Assembly: GCA_947561395.2 (NCBI GenBank)
Contig: OX387193.1
Coordinates: 4,216,001-4,280,000, forward strand
Source of the DNA: Buxus sempervirens
Lineage: Eukaryota > Streptophyta > Magnoliopsida > Buxales > Buxaceae
DNA length: 64,000 bases
Direction: 5' to 3'
Each line of letters starts with the position of its first letter. Within the stretch, counting starts at the first letter, position 1. The translations under genes were made by a program, and so were the position numbers. Below are positions 24,589-37,396 of this stretch, one piece after another. The notes under the pieces were generated by a model. That model saw only the letters and a list, made by a program, of their open reading frames with translations. It ran no database searches and was not told the origin of the DNA.

Positions 24589-27500
24589 CTAGGAAAGGGA
24601 TGTGACTCGGACCGAGTGATCAGCTGATCCAGTCAGGAAAACAGGCAAGGTTGGGTGCCAATCAACTGTTGTTATGGCTGCACTATGCGGCAATGTTCTC
24701 AAGCCGCTCATATGACCTTGAACCTGAAACAAAATTTAGTTAGATGACAACTTTGTATGGAGCCCAAGTAGCGTGTGAGACCTCAACCTATGAGGATGCT
24801 CAGGATCATTGAATTTGCAGGTGTAACTCAACTGTAAGCTTCAGGCCAGCCTTGACATTGTTATAAAAACTTAAAATAGATAACTGTAAATGAAGTTCAC
24901 CTGATATATTGGTGCTCTAACTGAACTGGAAGTTACCAATAGTCTCCTCCCATTAGCATCCAATGCCATTTCGCTTCTATGGCTTGTTGCATTCTCATGA
25001 TTGCAGAACCTACATATTAGATCAAAAAGTGGCCAAAGGTTCTTTATCTCTAATTTGGATGAAAGTTAACATTATCAATATCAATTTAACTAACTCTAAT
25101 TATTTTTGTGGTGTAATTGATAAGAAAAATGAAATTTTGCTATGTGGTATGATGGGTCAAAACATGAAATGTCGATATGTACAACACGTGAGGTTTCAGG
25201 CAGTATTAGTTCAGACATAATGACGGCCACAGAAATCAAGCTACATCATTACCAGGTCCATTGTACAGGTTCATATATGGCCCAACTTATGGTTTAGGGA
25301 CACCATCGTATTTCCCCTATCAATAAACTATTCATAAACCTGATACTTAGTTGTCGCTCCTTGTAATTACATCTTTTAAGAACCTGTATCAGCACCTTTT
25401 GTTGAGAAAGGTGTATAGAGTGAAGTCTATGGATCTGTAGCCCATTGGAAGAATTGATATAAAATAAAACATCACTGATTTACTTCCTCTCGTAACAGAC
25501 TTGACATGAATTACTTGGTGAAAAGAAGTAAAGGAGTGCACGTACTGGCTGGAATCTCTGGACCAAAGAACTTGGCCTTGATTCTGTAAGCTCCATTCAA
25601 ATATCTGAAACCACATGATCAAAGTTAATTTCATATCCGGTACAATGGAAACAGTGACTACCTACAAACAAGAACTATCATCAAAAGTGAGACACGACCA
25701 GAATATTAAATGACATAATGAACCTGAATTCAAACAAAATCAGATTACTAATGTCAGAGATACTTACCTTCCCATCAGAACCTAAGCTGAATATGCTTGT
25801 TTCATCAGGTCCAAACAGAACAGAGCTTACAGCAGAATCATGAGCAGGCCATCCTGTAATTTGTAGGCTAGCAGACATGTCTTGGCAAAGTCAAGGAATG
25901 TACCCAGACACAAATTTTCACATAATAACACAGTTGTCAGTAATAGCTGAATTCCAAATGAGGTTCCTGTTATTATTAATAGGAATGATACCAAATTTAT
26001 AAATAAATGGTTGTAAAAGCCATGTACAAAGGAGCAGAAGCTATTTTAAGTATGGATACCAAACATGTGGATCATTCCATCAGTTGCAGAGGCTGCTAAA
26101 ATCTTCCCATTGTGGTTGAAGCAGACAGAAGTAATTGCTGGTGGATCTTTACCAAGAGGAAGAACTGTCTTCAGAAAGGGGAAATCAGCTAAGTGTTACG
26201 CCGGTTTCAACATAAAATCACCACCCCAGCATCAAAATGCAAAATCCCATGGAAACAAACACTTACCATTGCCTTCCATGTCTTCATATTCCAAACAGTT
26301 AATGAAGCAAATCCTATATCATCATTGTAATTTGATCCATGCCTACAAGGAAAATGAAATCTTGAGAACATCCATTTTCCTCTTTCTTTTCCCCCTTCCT
26401 GCAACCCACTCCTTCTGATAGGTCTAGTATGCATTGTAAATATAGTCAAGGATAAAATGGGGCAAATCCCCTGTCCGCAAGAGATACAAATCAGGCTGCT
26501 CAAGGACAAGAAATGCTAGCCTCCAATCATAGAATATTCCCAACTGCTACTCATTGTTAAATGCAGAAAAAATGTACATCTGCAGACACCTTAGATACAA
26601 TATACCAACAGATTAATAATCTCATAAATGTCCATGACCAAAGTATAGGGCTACATATTGTGTTTCAGGTCATATTGGCCGAATTAAACCCGTTTGGCTA
26701 ATCCATACGATGGGTGCAAATTGGGGATGTTCAACCAGAGAACTAGCCAACTGATACTATTATCTTAAACTATGGATAAAGGAGTAGACAAATAGGAAAA
26801 TACCCTCTTGAAGATGCTGCAGAGACAAAAACTGGTTCCACAGGGCTGCACTTTAGATCCAAGACACTGTGGTACAAAAGATATGTTGAGAGAAGGCCCA
26901 AAGGAAGTGTGTAGATTAAAAAGACAAAACTTCTCATGATGACCTTGGAAATGCTTCAGTTGTGTTGAGATCACAGACAACTCTCTTTGCATCCACATTC
27001 CATGCTTTAATGCCACCATCAGCTGTGCCTATAAGAAGCTATTTTCAAGAACCATGAAACTTGGATAACATCAATTCCATGTCGAGAAAATCTAATCATT
27101 CTAGAAAGGCCAAATATCATTCAAACAAAAAATCTTTTACATACCAAGCGATCAGATTTGCAATCCCAATCAAGTGACATAATTTCAGCCCCACAATAGA
27201 TGGTTGCATTTCTAGAGGTCGAGATTGATGAGTCATATGTCCATATTCTTTAAAACATGTAAATTGCAAAAGGAAGTTTGTGAATTGGAATGCAATAAAT
27301 AAAAATCATCATAGACCAATACAAAAGAAAGAAAAAAAAAGCACAAATGATGATCCCTCTGACAGTATAAGCTCAATCTTATGAAGAAACAGCTATATAC
27401 TGGACATATTCAGTGCTTGACTACCAAAAACAAACAACATTTTTCAATTGGATCCTGCCATGTACTGGAGCAGCCAAACTATAGTCTGATCAGACCACCC

Positions 27501-30500
27501 TCTCGTAGATGGTCAGCTAAATGACGACAAGTACATTAAGCTATGATTAGAATTGTCAGATCACAATGATTGCTGGGCAAGGTGTGATACCTAAAAATCT
27601 AATGAGTTGGGTTGTCTAGGTCAATGAACACGGGCACAATTACAATGAAGAACCAGTTGCTAACAAGCTAAACAACCCCAGACAGATAGTTTTTAAAAGC
27701 CTAAGCAATTAAATACTCCGGTGAGTAACAGATAGAGTCAAATGATCTTACTACCAAAAATTTTGTTAGCGTGATTTTACTACCAATAATTTTGTAAGCA
27801 ATATCCAATATTATAACTTTTCTGATCACTTTTTTTAGTAGGTGAGTATTTTCTGGGCAAATAAATAAAATTATATTATGGATTGATTGGCTGGCTTCCC
27901 AGGCTGACGCATAAGCTATTACCACCCATGCCCTTAAAAAAGAACCTAGCAACAACCTCTAACAATATTTGCTCACTTTATAGTTTGTCCAATATTTATT
28001 TTTGCACTGTTATATCTTTTGGGCATTTCCCATCCCAAGTCCAGGTAGAGGAGGTTTGCATCAGGTTCATAGCTGGAGTAGAACTTTTGTCAAATGTTTT
28101 ACATCACCCCTTTTCTGTAAGAAAACTATTTTAACAGTATATACCTGACTGTGCCATCCATGGAAGCACTTGCAATATTGTTTCCAGAAGCAGAAAAGCG
28201 GCACCGACTAATTGGACTGGTGTGACCCAAGAATGTTTCCTAAAAATCATGACCTTCAGATTCTTTGATTGGATGTAAATCATGTAATAAAGAATAAGCT
28301 AGCAAATGAAGTAAAGGCACATGAATGTTGTGGAAGCAACAGCTACATGGTTTAGAACAAGACGAGTGGCACAAATGGAAATATGCCATAAAGTGGGATA
28401 TGGAAATTAATGTCCTGTCTGGAACAAAGTTTACCTGGAAGTCTACCTTTACTTCGGGGAATTCTTCTTCTCCCTGTATTACCCCACCATTTTCTGTTAC
28501 AACAAATTGGATTGCCACAGAATCAGCCTCATGTTTGGTAATCATGTCACAAAGAAATCCACTCATTTATTCATGAACCATTTTGCTATGACATAATGGC
28601 CAGTTGATTCTTGTGAAAATTGGCATACTCATGCATTTCAATAATGAATTTAGGAGTTGTAAAGAAAATGGTGCCATTCGGGCTCAAATAATTTATAATA
28701 GGATATTTATTTCTTAGTCTTTCATTTTTTCTGCTCTAACCTCGAAGGTTTGCTATCTATTGTGCATGAAATGAAAAGAATTTCACAAATCAAAAACTGA
28801 ATTGCAACCTTGCAAAATTTGGAGGGCACCTTCATTTTCGTCATCTCTGCCCAGAAGCTTTCTTGAATAACTTGAGCTTTGTTCCGGCTCAGATACAGTC
28901 AATCCCACTGAAGACTTAGCAATGCCAGCAACATCCCAGTCTGGAACCCTGACTTGTCTTTGTGACCCGCTTGACAAAAGGTTATTTTCTTCATGAACAC
29001 CCCTACCTGGTGTCTCAGATATTATATTTGTAGAGTTTTTCTTTTGGAGCATGCTTGTATCCGGAGCTGGTGAAGCAGAACTAAGTAGAATTGTAGCATC
29101 AACATTTAATTAAAGCAACAGAGTAATATAATTACAGCAATCAGGAGAGGGATGCCAAAATAAAATATTTCTTACATTCTAGTCTGTCGCAACTGGGCCT
29201 CCTTTTCCTCTAATAAAGCCTGGAGCTGTGACAACTTAAGGTTAAGTTGCTTGATGTCTTTCTTGAGTCGCTTGATAGCATTCTTCTCAGAACCGATTTT
29301 TAATAGTGCAGGGATGCGTAAGTTGGCAGTTAAGGAAAGTTCTAGGTGTAATCGTAAAGGATGGCCAGATGGTGTTGTAGTATAACAATTGAGAGAGTTT
29401 TATTATTAAGATAAACAACTTTATCTGATGTAAACATAGTGAAGTACTTCCAAGAATGTTAACCTATTAATCACAAAATCACTACAAAATTGAAGTCCTG
29501 GACCAAAAAATAAATAAGTGAATAACTAAATATTTTGTAAGAGATAGTTTCATTATCTTAATTTTATTGAACAAAATGCCACCACCTCACCATGGAGATG
29601 TCATGGGTTGATCGCTGAAGGCATCAAATGGCAGAATAGATTCATGCTACCAATCATATGTATCTGCAATTCAATTTAGATAGATATGACAAATATATGT
29701 GCCTCTCTTCCTCTCATTTTTTCAGCATCATTTGGAATACTCGAACAGCGGATTCTTCTTCTTCCATTTTTTTTCATCATTGGACTGACTTTTATGAATG
29801 AAACCAAAAGGATGTCTCATTATGATCTGGACTGCATCCTCATCCTTAATCTTTGTTCTTATCCTTTCCTTAGGTTAGGGTCGATCTGCTGTTACTATAT
29901 GAAAATTAAATATCTAAAATATATATATAAAAAAACTATTTCATCTAAGTTCTATATTGTTATACTATTATATGTTATATAATATTCAATAGAACTTAGA
30001 ATCATTCTTTTCTTTTCTTTCTAAATTCATATTAATTTTTCAATTTAATTATGATAAATAGTTAATAGCTCATATTCTAGTGGTTTACTGAGTTCCTATG
30101 CGCAAGCACAATTTCTGTTATGTGAGCTTACTTAGCTTTGAGGTTATAGCATCACATTTGAAATGTGATGGTAACTGGTGTGATTCTGATAGCTGGCTTT
30201 GCTCCATTTGTTCAATTTTTTACATTATTGAAGTATCTCCTTGAAATCAAGGAATATTGAAAAGACTTCCATCCTGGGTCACCAATCAATCATATCACAA
30301 GAACTCCCAACTACGAACAAAGACACAAATTGGAGAAGTTAGATCCTTACAGAAGAAATCAAGAAAAGTATCTTTTAATTATATACAAACAAATCTGATA
30401 TTGATACAATTCATCTCATCCTTCTTTGTTGTACAGTATTTCAATAGATTTCAATTTGTTTATCTATCATTTAGTTCAGTTTGAAATTGAATTTAGTTTT

Positions 30501-31881
30501 ATTCTGTAAAATGAAATTTAAATAATCAAAGGACTCTTTATGTCTTGTTACCAAGGGCCTCATTAAAAATAAAAAATAAAAAACCCATCTGGGGGCTTTA
30601 TTGGGACTAACTAGTAAAATGCCTAAGGTGGAAGTGATCTTAGAAACCAATCGCATTACGAGAAAGATCTAAATATTGTATTCATCTAGGAGAAAAACAA
30701 AAATATTTAAAACTATAGGACATACCCAATAATGATCCAGCAGGGTTGCACCCAAGCCAATTCTTTTGCTGATTTTACAATTTTTTTTAAAAAAAAAAGT
30801 TAACATGCCTTATAAAAATGTATTATAATATTTTTTTAGTCCTTTTATAATAATAATACCATCAATAAATTCCTGTGAAGATTACATACAGGCCTACCAA
30901 AAGGTATATTGCTAATATTTTTCCACGACAAGATTCATTATCAAGCTGGATATTGAAACTTCTAACACTGCACGATATAACACAGCTCAAGACTCAAACA
31001 AAAGAGACAAGTTTTTTAGTAGAGATGATTTATACTTAGTCTAAAATAATCCATTTAATAGAACAAAATTCACCTCAATTAGTAAACAATTACAAATAAC
31101 TCAGTAATATTGGAAATTCTCTATATGTTGTTATAACAGGAACACTAGTAAAAGCAACACTCGGGATTTGACAAACTATATATCAAGTGCAATTTAGAAC
31201 CTTCAATAGAAATACCAGGGGAAGAATCATATAAAAGGATATGAGTACTGTTGAAGACCTCACTTAAGAAATTTCTAAGTGAAAGATGCAAGGCATCAAA
31301 CCACTCCCTTGAAAAGTAAACACGAAACTGAGGATCTGAACTTGGATTCTTCAAATATGGAATGGCTGCATGAAATCTTCATTAATATAAGTTGAAAAGG
31401 AAAAGAATTCAAGGGAAAACAACAACACAAAATGAAAAGAAAGAAGGGGGGGAGAGAGAGAGAGAGAGAGAAAACAAAAGCGAAACCTACCAAACCATGG
31501 AGTCCAATCTTGTCCTCTTTGCAACAAATCATTGCCATTCATTTCAAAGAACTCTACTACTTTGTCTATTCTTCCTGACCTTATAGCATGGACAATATAG
31601 TAACGTAGAACTGAGACCTCTAATTTGGACAAGGTAGCAGTAAGTACTGTATCAGTGGACAATGAGAAGCACTGCTTGAAAAAATTAAGCAAACCGACTA
31701 ATTTTTCTGCCTGAAATTTTGGCACATATACCAAGAATATTAAGTTCAAGATCTTATCCACTTGAAATCCTTTACCAACATCTGAGGATAATTCTGTCTC
31801 AAAAGCTTGTAGAGTATTTGTAAACCCCCTAAATACAAGAAACTCCCTCACAAGCTCCTCTGCATACTGCATGTTTTCCAT
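24589..31881 (-). CDS. WDR91 homologue (LisH/WD40 protein), complete
   Basis: Coding exons (minus strand): 31881-31491, 31365-31243, 29317-29176, 29080-28830, 28469-28435, 28239-28145, 27247-27145, 27038-26944, 26866-26804, 26342-26267, 26168-26060, 25880-25768, 25604-25546, 25009-24901 and 24723-24589. They sum to 1,899 nt: 632 codons plus TAG, with every junction in phase. The start MENMQYAEELVREFLVFRGF is a LisH-like opening. A coiled coil follows (KRLKKDIKQLNLKLSQLQ), then WD40 repeats (GHTSPISRCRFSASGNNIAS, WNMKTWKAM, GWPAHDSAVSSVLFGPDETS, HPTLPVFLTGSADHSVRV). Animal WDR91 is a Rab7-linked regulator of endosomal PI3P and maturation; a similar endosomal role in plants is inferred. Intron 2 is U12-type. 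The intron 4 acceptor is read as GGGAG because this keeps the frame. No lesion was seen. Confidence 0.9.
29318..31242 (-). other. U12-type AT-AC intron of the WDR91 homologue
   Basis: On the minus strand the intron begins ATATCCTTTT (31242 downward), matching the U12 AT-AC donor consensus. It ends in AC (29319-29318). TTTCCTTAACT at 29338-29328 matches the U12 branch site, with the branch A 12 nt from the 3' splice site. Joining 31243 to 29317 restores Arg in STRIPALLK, the sequence expected for the family. No GT-AG pair at these points does so. The intron is 1,925 bp and holds AT-rich sequence only. Confidence 0.92.
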
Positions 31882-32904
31882 CTCCTCCTGCAAGCAACGC
31901 AAACAATAAGACCTTTAGTCATGGGTAATTGACTACTTTAAGATTCCACTTTGAAGATTGTCTTCAAATTGTGCCATTAGACATTTGACATGGCTAAAAA
32001 ATGAGACCAAAATCATATTGTAATGAAAGTGCTATAAAATTACAAGATGTTATTTTAAGAAAAAGAAAAAAATCCATGCAAATTGATTAAATATAAATTA
32101 CAACATCCAGAAACTATAAATATCATTTATCAGATGCAATTGGAAACTTTATTGATTATTGTTACAATGTAAGAATTTCTAATCCACAAATAAAATGTAT
32201 GTAAGATGTCTGTTTGAAAGCTTCACTTGGCTTCTATCAATTACTTCAGATCTGGGTGAATGACTGCTTAGCAATGCTTTCTATTCAATCATCATCAAAT
32301 TATAGATAAAAGAGTTCCATTCATTCAACAAGTCAATTCCATATGCTTTTGAACTCGAACAAATCAAGGTTTGCATGGTTTTTAATTTCGGTGCAACTTT
32401 GAAACCAGTTGATTTCCAAAGCTGATGTAAACCCAAATAAGACTTAAAAATTCTCCTTCTTTCTCTGCGTGTAAATTATCAACTTCTCCTCACAAATCTC
32501 CAGGGTCAGATCACTCTTCAAATAGTCATGACTCAGATGACCTAAACATCGGCTTGGTGCCTTCATAAACTGATTCCATTATCCTTATCTGAAGCTAGAC
32601 GTGCCCACAGTTTTAGAAACATAGCCACAGCAAACAGAATTGGGGCTTGTCCAAAAACTCAACCATGCACTTTATAAACAAAACTGAATTCTGCAGAACA
32701 ATGAATCGGATATATATTTCAAGCCCATTGAAGTACAGTAGCAAAATTCGATAAGGAGAGCCGATTACCGTCAACAGAACCAAATTCGAAATGCTCTACA
32801 ACCGTCAATTGGATAACGTTTCTGAACAGATCTACGGTTCACCGTAACTGAAATTTCAAAAAAGCAGAAAAGTGGGAAAGAAAAGATGGTTATAAACCTA
32901 ATAC

Positions 32905-33040
32905 CTGACAGGCGTTACAGAAGAAGAATCAAATACGAGCGTGAAGTTTTTTCATTTTTCACTTCTCTCCCTTGTGCTTCTCATGACACGAAGAACGAGT
33001 TCTTGAATAACAATGGCGCTTGCCCTTTCGCTCTGAAAAT
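32905..33040 (-). promoter_or_regulatory. Probable 5' UTR exon and promoter region of the WDR91 homologue
   Basis: A donor CTGTCAG|GTATTAG ends at 32905 on the minus strand. The coding exon has an acceptor at 31888, six bases before the ATG at 31881. A leader intron of about 1.0 kb is therefore likely. The transcription start cannot be fixed; the DNA above 33,040 becomes GC-richer (33,080-33,190). Confidence 0.45.
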
Positions 33041-33224
33041 TTCCCAGACACGCCCACTAATGATGTCAGAGGAGATTCCAAAGCGGACCGGACCGAGTCG
33101 GTAAATCTGCCGCCCGGGCTCGTTGTTTCATGTCATCTTACCAAAATACCCCTTGATCCGAGGAGGGCAAACCAAACGAGCGGCCCGGCCCAAATACTGT
33201 AGCCGTGCTCTTGTAAGGATGACA

Positions 33225-33482
33225 AGACAACCGGGCGGGTTTTGGTAAATCCGAACCCGCCTTATAAGGGTTTTGCAAATGCTTTTTTAAATATAACATA
33301 CTAATTAATAATATATTTATTCATGAAAAATGTATTTTTTATATATGATATATATTAAATCAATATTTTAAACATATAAAATAATACTTTAATTAACAAA
33401 TGTCAGATTCATGGCGAGGTTGGGGTGGGTTGGGCTAAACCTTAACCCGCCCCAAACCCAATTAAGGCAATACCAATCCCGC
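33225..33482. repeat. AT-rich segment with GC-rich ends (possible short non-autonomous transposon)
   Basis: An AT-rich core is bounded by GGGCGGGTTT on the left and AACCCGCCCCAAACCC on the right, a layout seen in some plant non-autonomous hAT elements. No target-site duplication was found. The rest of 33,483-34,258 shows no gene apart from the probable 3' UTR of the ABIL1-like gene. Confidence 0.3.
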
Positions 33483-34258
33483 ATTATTTTATATCTAAAG
33501 TAATAATAATTTTAAATTTTTAAATCATTAAACCACCCATAATTTTTAAATTGATTATTGCTATTTACAAACCTTAAAAAATCATCTTTTGTCATAAAAA
33601 ATTCTCAAAATCTTAAACTTCTTGTATTAAGAAAGGATAAATTCACAGAAACACGTTCAAATTTTAACATCAGTACATAATAATAGAAGGGAAGTTATTG
33701 TTATTTCACAAACCTCGGGATAGGTATTTCCTGTTATCAGAAACCAAAATGGAGGTTAGTATAATTTTCTGAATGAATTAACTTGACAGGATAGATAATC
33801 AACTCGTTCGGCAAAGAAATTCTTAAAAAGTGACAAGGAAAAGCCAGATCTGAAAAAATCCATTTATCTGCCAATCATCTTCCATTTATGCTATACAATT
33901 TAAGTTTAACAGAACAATGCCAAGTGGCAAAAAGCTCCTTTTTTTGCCTTGCCAAAGCAGAGTTTTGCTTTGCAGCCGATAAGAGGATATAATGACATGA
34001 AAGATCCTCCGTAGTTGGCTGGGAAGCAAAATTATGCGTGGGCAGTAAATTATTTTTCGAACAAGAGGAAAAAAAAACCACAAATAAGGCCTAATAACAA
34101 GAGAAGACTGTAAGATTGGCTCGTTGAGATGGCCACAGATGATCTAGATCAGCCACACCATTTGGTTACTGAAATTTTTACCCATGGACCATTGAAGACC
34201 GGTCTACAGCTGCAGACTGTGCTCAAGGAGAGTATACCGACTCCGTCTTTGATTTGCT

Positions 34259-37200
34259 TCAATGTTTAGTTTTTGGCTTAGGTGGTTTCTGCTTGACAAA
34301 GAAAGAAAACAGGCTTTTACTGCGAACAGGGGCACGCACAATCTGTCGATGCTTTTGGTTGTCGAAGGACCTGAATGGCGTCACTGGTTTGGAACCCTGA
34401 GAAGAGCCCTGGAAAAATGAAGTTCATGAGTTCCAGTTCCTCAAGTTCAATTAAAGACAGTGACACAAGCGAAAGAGCAGTATCGGAATATGTGATTACA
34501 CCTCTGTTAGAGGCAAACATATATATTGGGTCACTGAGCAGTTGGATCGCTAATCATGGAAAAATCCACATATACTTTAGTAATAACTGTAAAAACATGC
34601 ATGGAGAAATGGCTCAACAAGCTTAATTAAAAGTTTTATCACCATAGGGATATTTCACATGACAAATGCAGTCACTCTAACATCAGATAAGCAGTCTAGC
34701 AGTAAACAAATAGAGCAGATTGCATTTAGTAGGGAAAAAAAAAATGTTACGGTTAGTCTCTTGAGACATGACACGTTCATGTTGGACAAGGACATGTTTC
34801 TGATTTCTATTTGAAGGGAAAACTAAATTTAAAGTGGCCATAAGACCCCACTGTCCTGTGTCATGTTTTTCCATCGCCAACAGAATTGATATGATCTTCA
34901 AACTAAACATCAAAGAGGATATTTAAAGACAAATATTGAATCTTAGCATATTTTTGTTCAGATACATATAGATGGCCAGAGTTTTCCAGTGCTTCTGGTG
35001 ATTGCAGTCTTGATCCAGGTTTTAACTGGAGATGCTGCCAAAAGTTATCCTTATACATAACATATACAATCTGCAACCAGATAAAAACCATAAAATACAC
35101 GAATATGCAAAAAATAAAAAAACCAGTGGAACAAAAACAAGTCAAGATCTGCTGAAAATGACCAGTGGAACAAAAACAAGTCAAGATCTGCTGAAAACAA
35201 GTCAAGATCTGCTGGAACAAAAACCAGTGGAACAAAAACCAGTGGAACAAAAAAACCAGTGGAATTGTTTGTTGTCAGTTTTTGACATTACCTTTTGTGT
35301 GACACCAAAGGTTTTCAGAACTGCCCCAGAAGCGGGACATCCACTAGCCAACTGAAAATGATCTGCTGCAGACTTTGACAGGACAGCCTCTTTGGCATCT
35401 GAAAAATATATAACATGAGATACTAATTTTATTCATACTATACTAGCAATTGTGAATGTCCTTCTTATATACTAATTTTATTCATACTATACTAGCACTT
35501 GAGAATGTCCCTTGCAAATAGAAATTTTCACTGGACCTAACTCTTTCTTAATCTTTTTAGCAATCTTTTTTAAAGTGCTAAATGTTTAGATTTAGCAAGT
35601 GTTTTACACCAGCTGCTAACCTAACGCAGCCCTCCTCCTTTCTTCAGGCTTGGGACCAGCAGCGCATAAAAGATACAACAATAAAAACAAACACTGGCAG
35701 AGTTTAAAGTGCTAAATAAAAAGGTTAATTATTTTAAAAAGAAATAAGTAATTAACAAACCAAAATATATATTATTTTCTGATTTATTTTTGGAATATCT
35801 TAAAATATTAGGTTATTTTGGAATATATGAAAGTTTTATTTATCACGAAGTACTCGAATTAGAATAATTTATTAAATCTGTCTAGAAATTTTAGAGGATC
35901 TATACTCTATAGCCCTTATTTTGAACATTTTGAGCATTTCTCTGCATATTAAACAATTAAAATATGTAAGAGTTTAATATTTAAGAAAACTCATATATAG
36001 TTTCGAACAGATTTGTAATTGTTGGGCTAGAAGGTATTTTGGGTGTTTCCTACTACTTTTAGATCTTTCTATGTCTGAATATACGCCAAGGTCCTTTATA
36101 TGTCCCTAGAATTTAGAAACAAGCATTAGGAATGTTATTTATGGCTGTAATTAAAAGTGATGAATTTTATATATTTATACCTTTCTTCTCATTATTAGAT
36201 TAAAAAAAAATAGCTATACAACAATAGAGCTCTCTTTTCTTTAATGTTTGTTTTATTGATTTAGGAGTCTAAATAGGACTAGAAACATGGTCTATGAGAA
36301 TCCTAAACAAAACAAAAGATTCAAAATCCCTCTCTAAAATATTGTTGTTTGGGCTATAGAAATTTCAAAAAGCACTTATGATAGCTCATGCAATCATTAA
36401 CAGTACAGGAATAGGTATACATAATTACATATAGATATATATAGACATAGACAAAGGCAAATACAACCGAGCGAATATACCCATAACATGGAAGATCCCA
36501 TCAGTTGTTCCCAAATATTTTATGTCTCCACTGCTGCACAAAAAAATTTTTTTTTTAATCCTATAGAACATAAAAATACAGTTGGACATAATTATCATTT
36601 CATGGAAAAAGAAAAACTAAAATAAGAATCTACAAACTCACCTCACAGACACATTTGGAGTCCCATTAAAGCTAGGTTTGGTTTCTGAGGCCAAATGCCA
36701 AGAAAGAGTGTTTGATGCTGGAGTACCAAAAAAAATATAGACTTAATTGCATCCTCATTCCTTTTCTTTCTTTCCCATTATTTTATCTTTTTTCCACATA
36801 ATATGCAAAACATAATATCAAAGACAATTAAATGTGTCCAAGTAATAAGTAAACAAGGTACCTGAAGGATGAATGCGTGATCCAGATTGGATATGAATTT
36901 GTCTGCCATCAGTCTGTATCTGAGGACTAAAATGCACCCTCTTGTTGACAGTATCTAGATTGAAATTTTAGAAAAAGAAGGATTACAATGTGTCTTTGAA
37001 GGCACTTGCAAATGAAACTAATGACATGTCATACTTGGTAAAATGTAATGTTTGTGATGTCTTGGCATAAATGTCAACATTTTCTGCTGCCTCAATCCTT
37101 CTTTGTCCACGTATGTTTTGCAGGCAAGCAATTTCTAATATTAACAAGACATTAGAACAGCTTCCATCCATGTTCCCACACACCCACACACATGCATATA

Positions 37201-37396
37201 TATTCTTAAGAAGATCTGCTTACAGGCAATTTATCAAGAAATTACCTGGTTGAGAGATGAAACTTTTAATTCCATGGTAGAGATATCCGATGTTTGTTGG
37301 TCAAAGAGATCTGTTAGTTTGTATGCAACAGTGCCTAGGTGATCAACAGCATTGACAAGGGCACGTACTGCATAATCTTTCAAGTTCTCCAGTACC
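34259..37396 (-). CDS. ABIL1: ABI-like protein 1 (WAVE/SCAR complex subunit), 5'-truncated
   Basis: Minus-strand exons: 37396-37246, 37134-37035, 36954-36862, 36717-36642, 36533-36481, 35398-35292 and 34408-34259. They give an open frame of 242 codons to TGA. Matches to plant ABIL1 include NLKDYAVRALVNAVDHLGTV, YKLTDLFDQQTSD, PRHHKHYILP, VNKRVHFSPQIQTD, LSWHLASETK, a GSKPVTPFRSFDN tail and a basic end SFFVKQKPPKPKTKH. ABIL1 is an Abl-interactor-like subunit of the WAVE/SCAR complex that activates ARP2/3 actin nucleation. The first exon(s), encoding the start to about EQKQM, are not found between 37,397 and 42,083, where copia, LINE and NUP107 pieces lie, so the gene is probably truncated. The acceptor at 36718 appears shifted by 9 nt from its ancestral place. 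Confidence 0.8.
35121..35264. repeat. Compound minisatellite in the last ABIL1 intron
   Basis: Two modules alternate: AACCAGTGGAACAAAA and ACAAGTCAAGATCTGCTGAA. The order is A-B-A-B-B-A-A-A, with the final copies being the short module only. The repeat lies wholly inside intron 34,409-35,291. The minus-strand Phe/Gln/Cys-rich open frame and the plus-strand frame across it are artefacts. Confidence 0.85.
35399..36480. other. Long AT-rich intron of the ABIL1-like gene
   Basis: About 1.1 kb between the fifth and sixth retained exons. It holds a short direct repeat, ATACTAATTTTATTCATACT, at about 35,420 and 35,468, and nothing else recognised. Confidence 0.5.

Noticed and set aside
26065-26418. 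Plus-strand frames opposite the WDR91 exons (26,065-26,418 and 28,325-28,576)
   Set aside because: They lie opposite well-supported minus-strand exons and introns and have no similarity of their own.
34903-35250. 115-codon minus-strand frame with repeated QQILTCF
   Set aside because: Translation of the intronic minisatellite inside the ABIL1-like gene.
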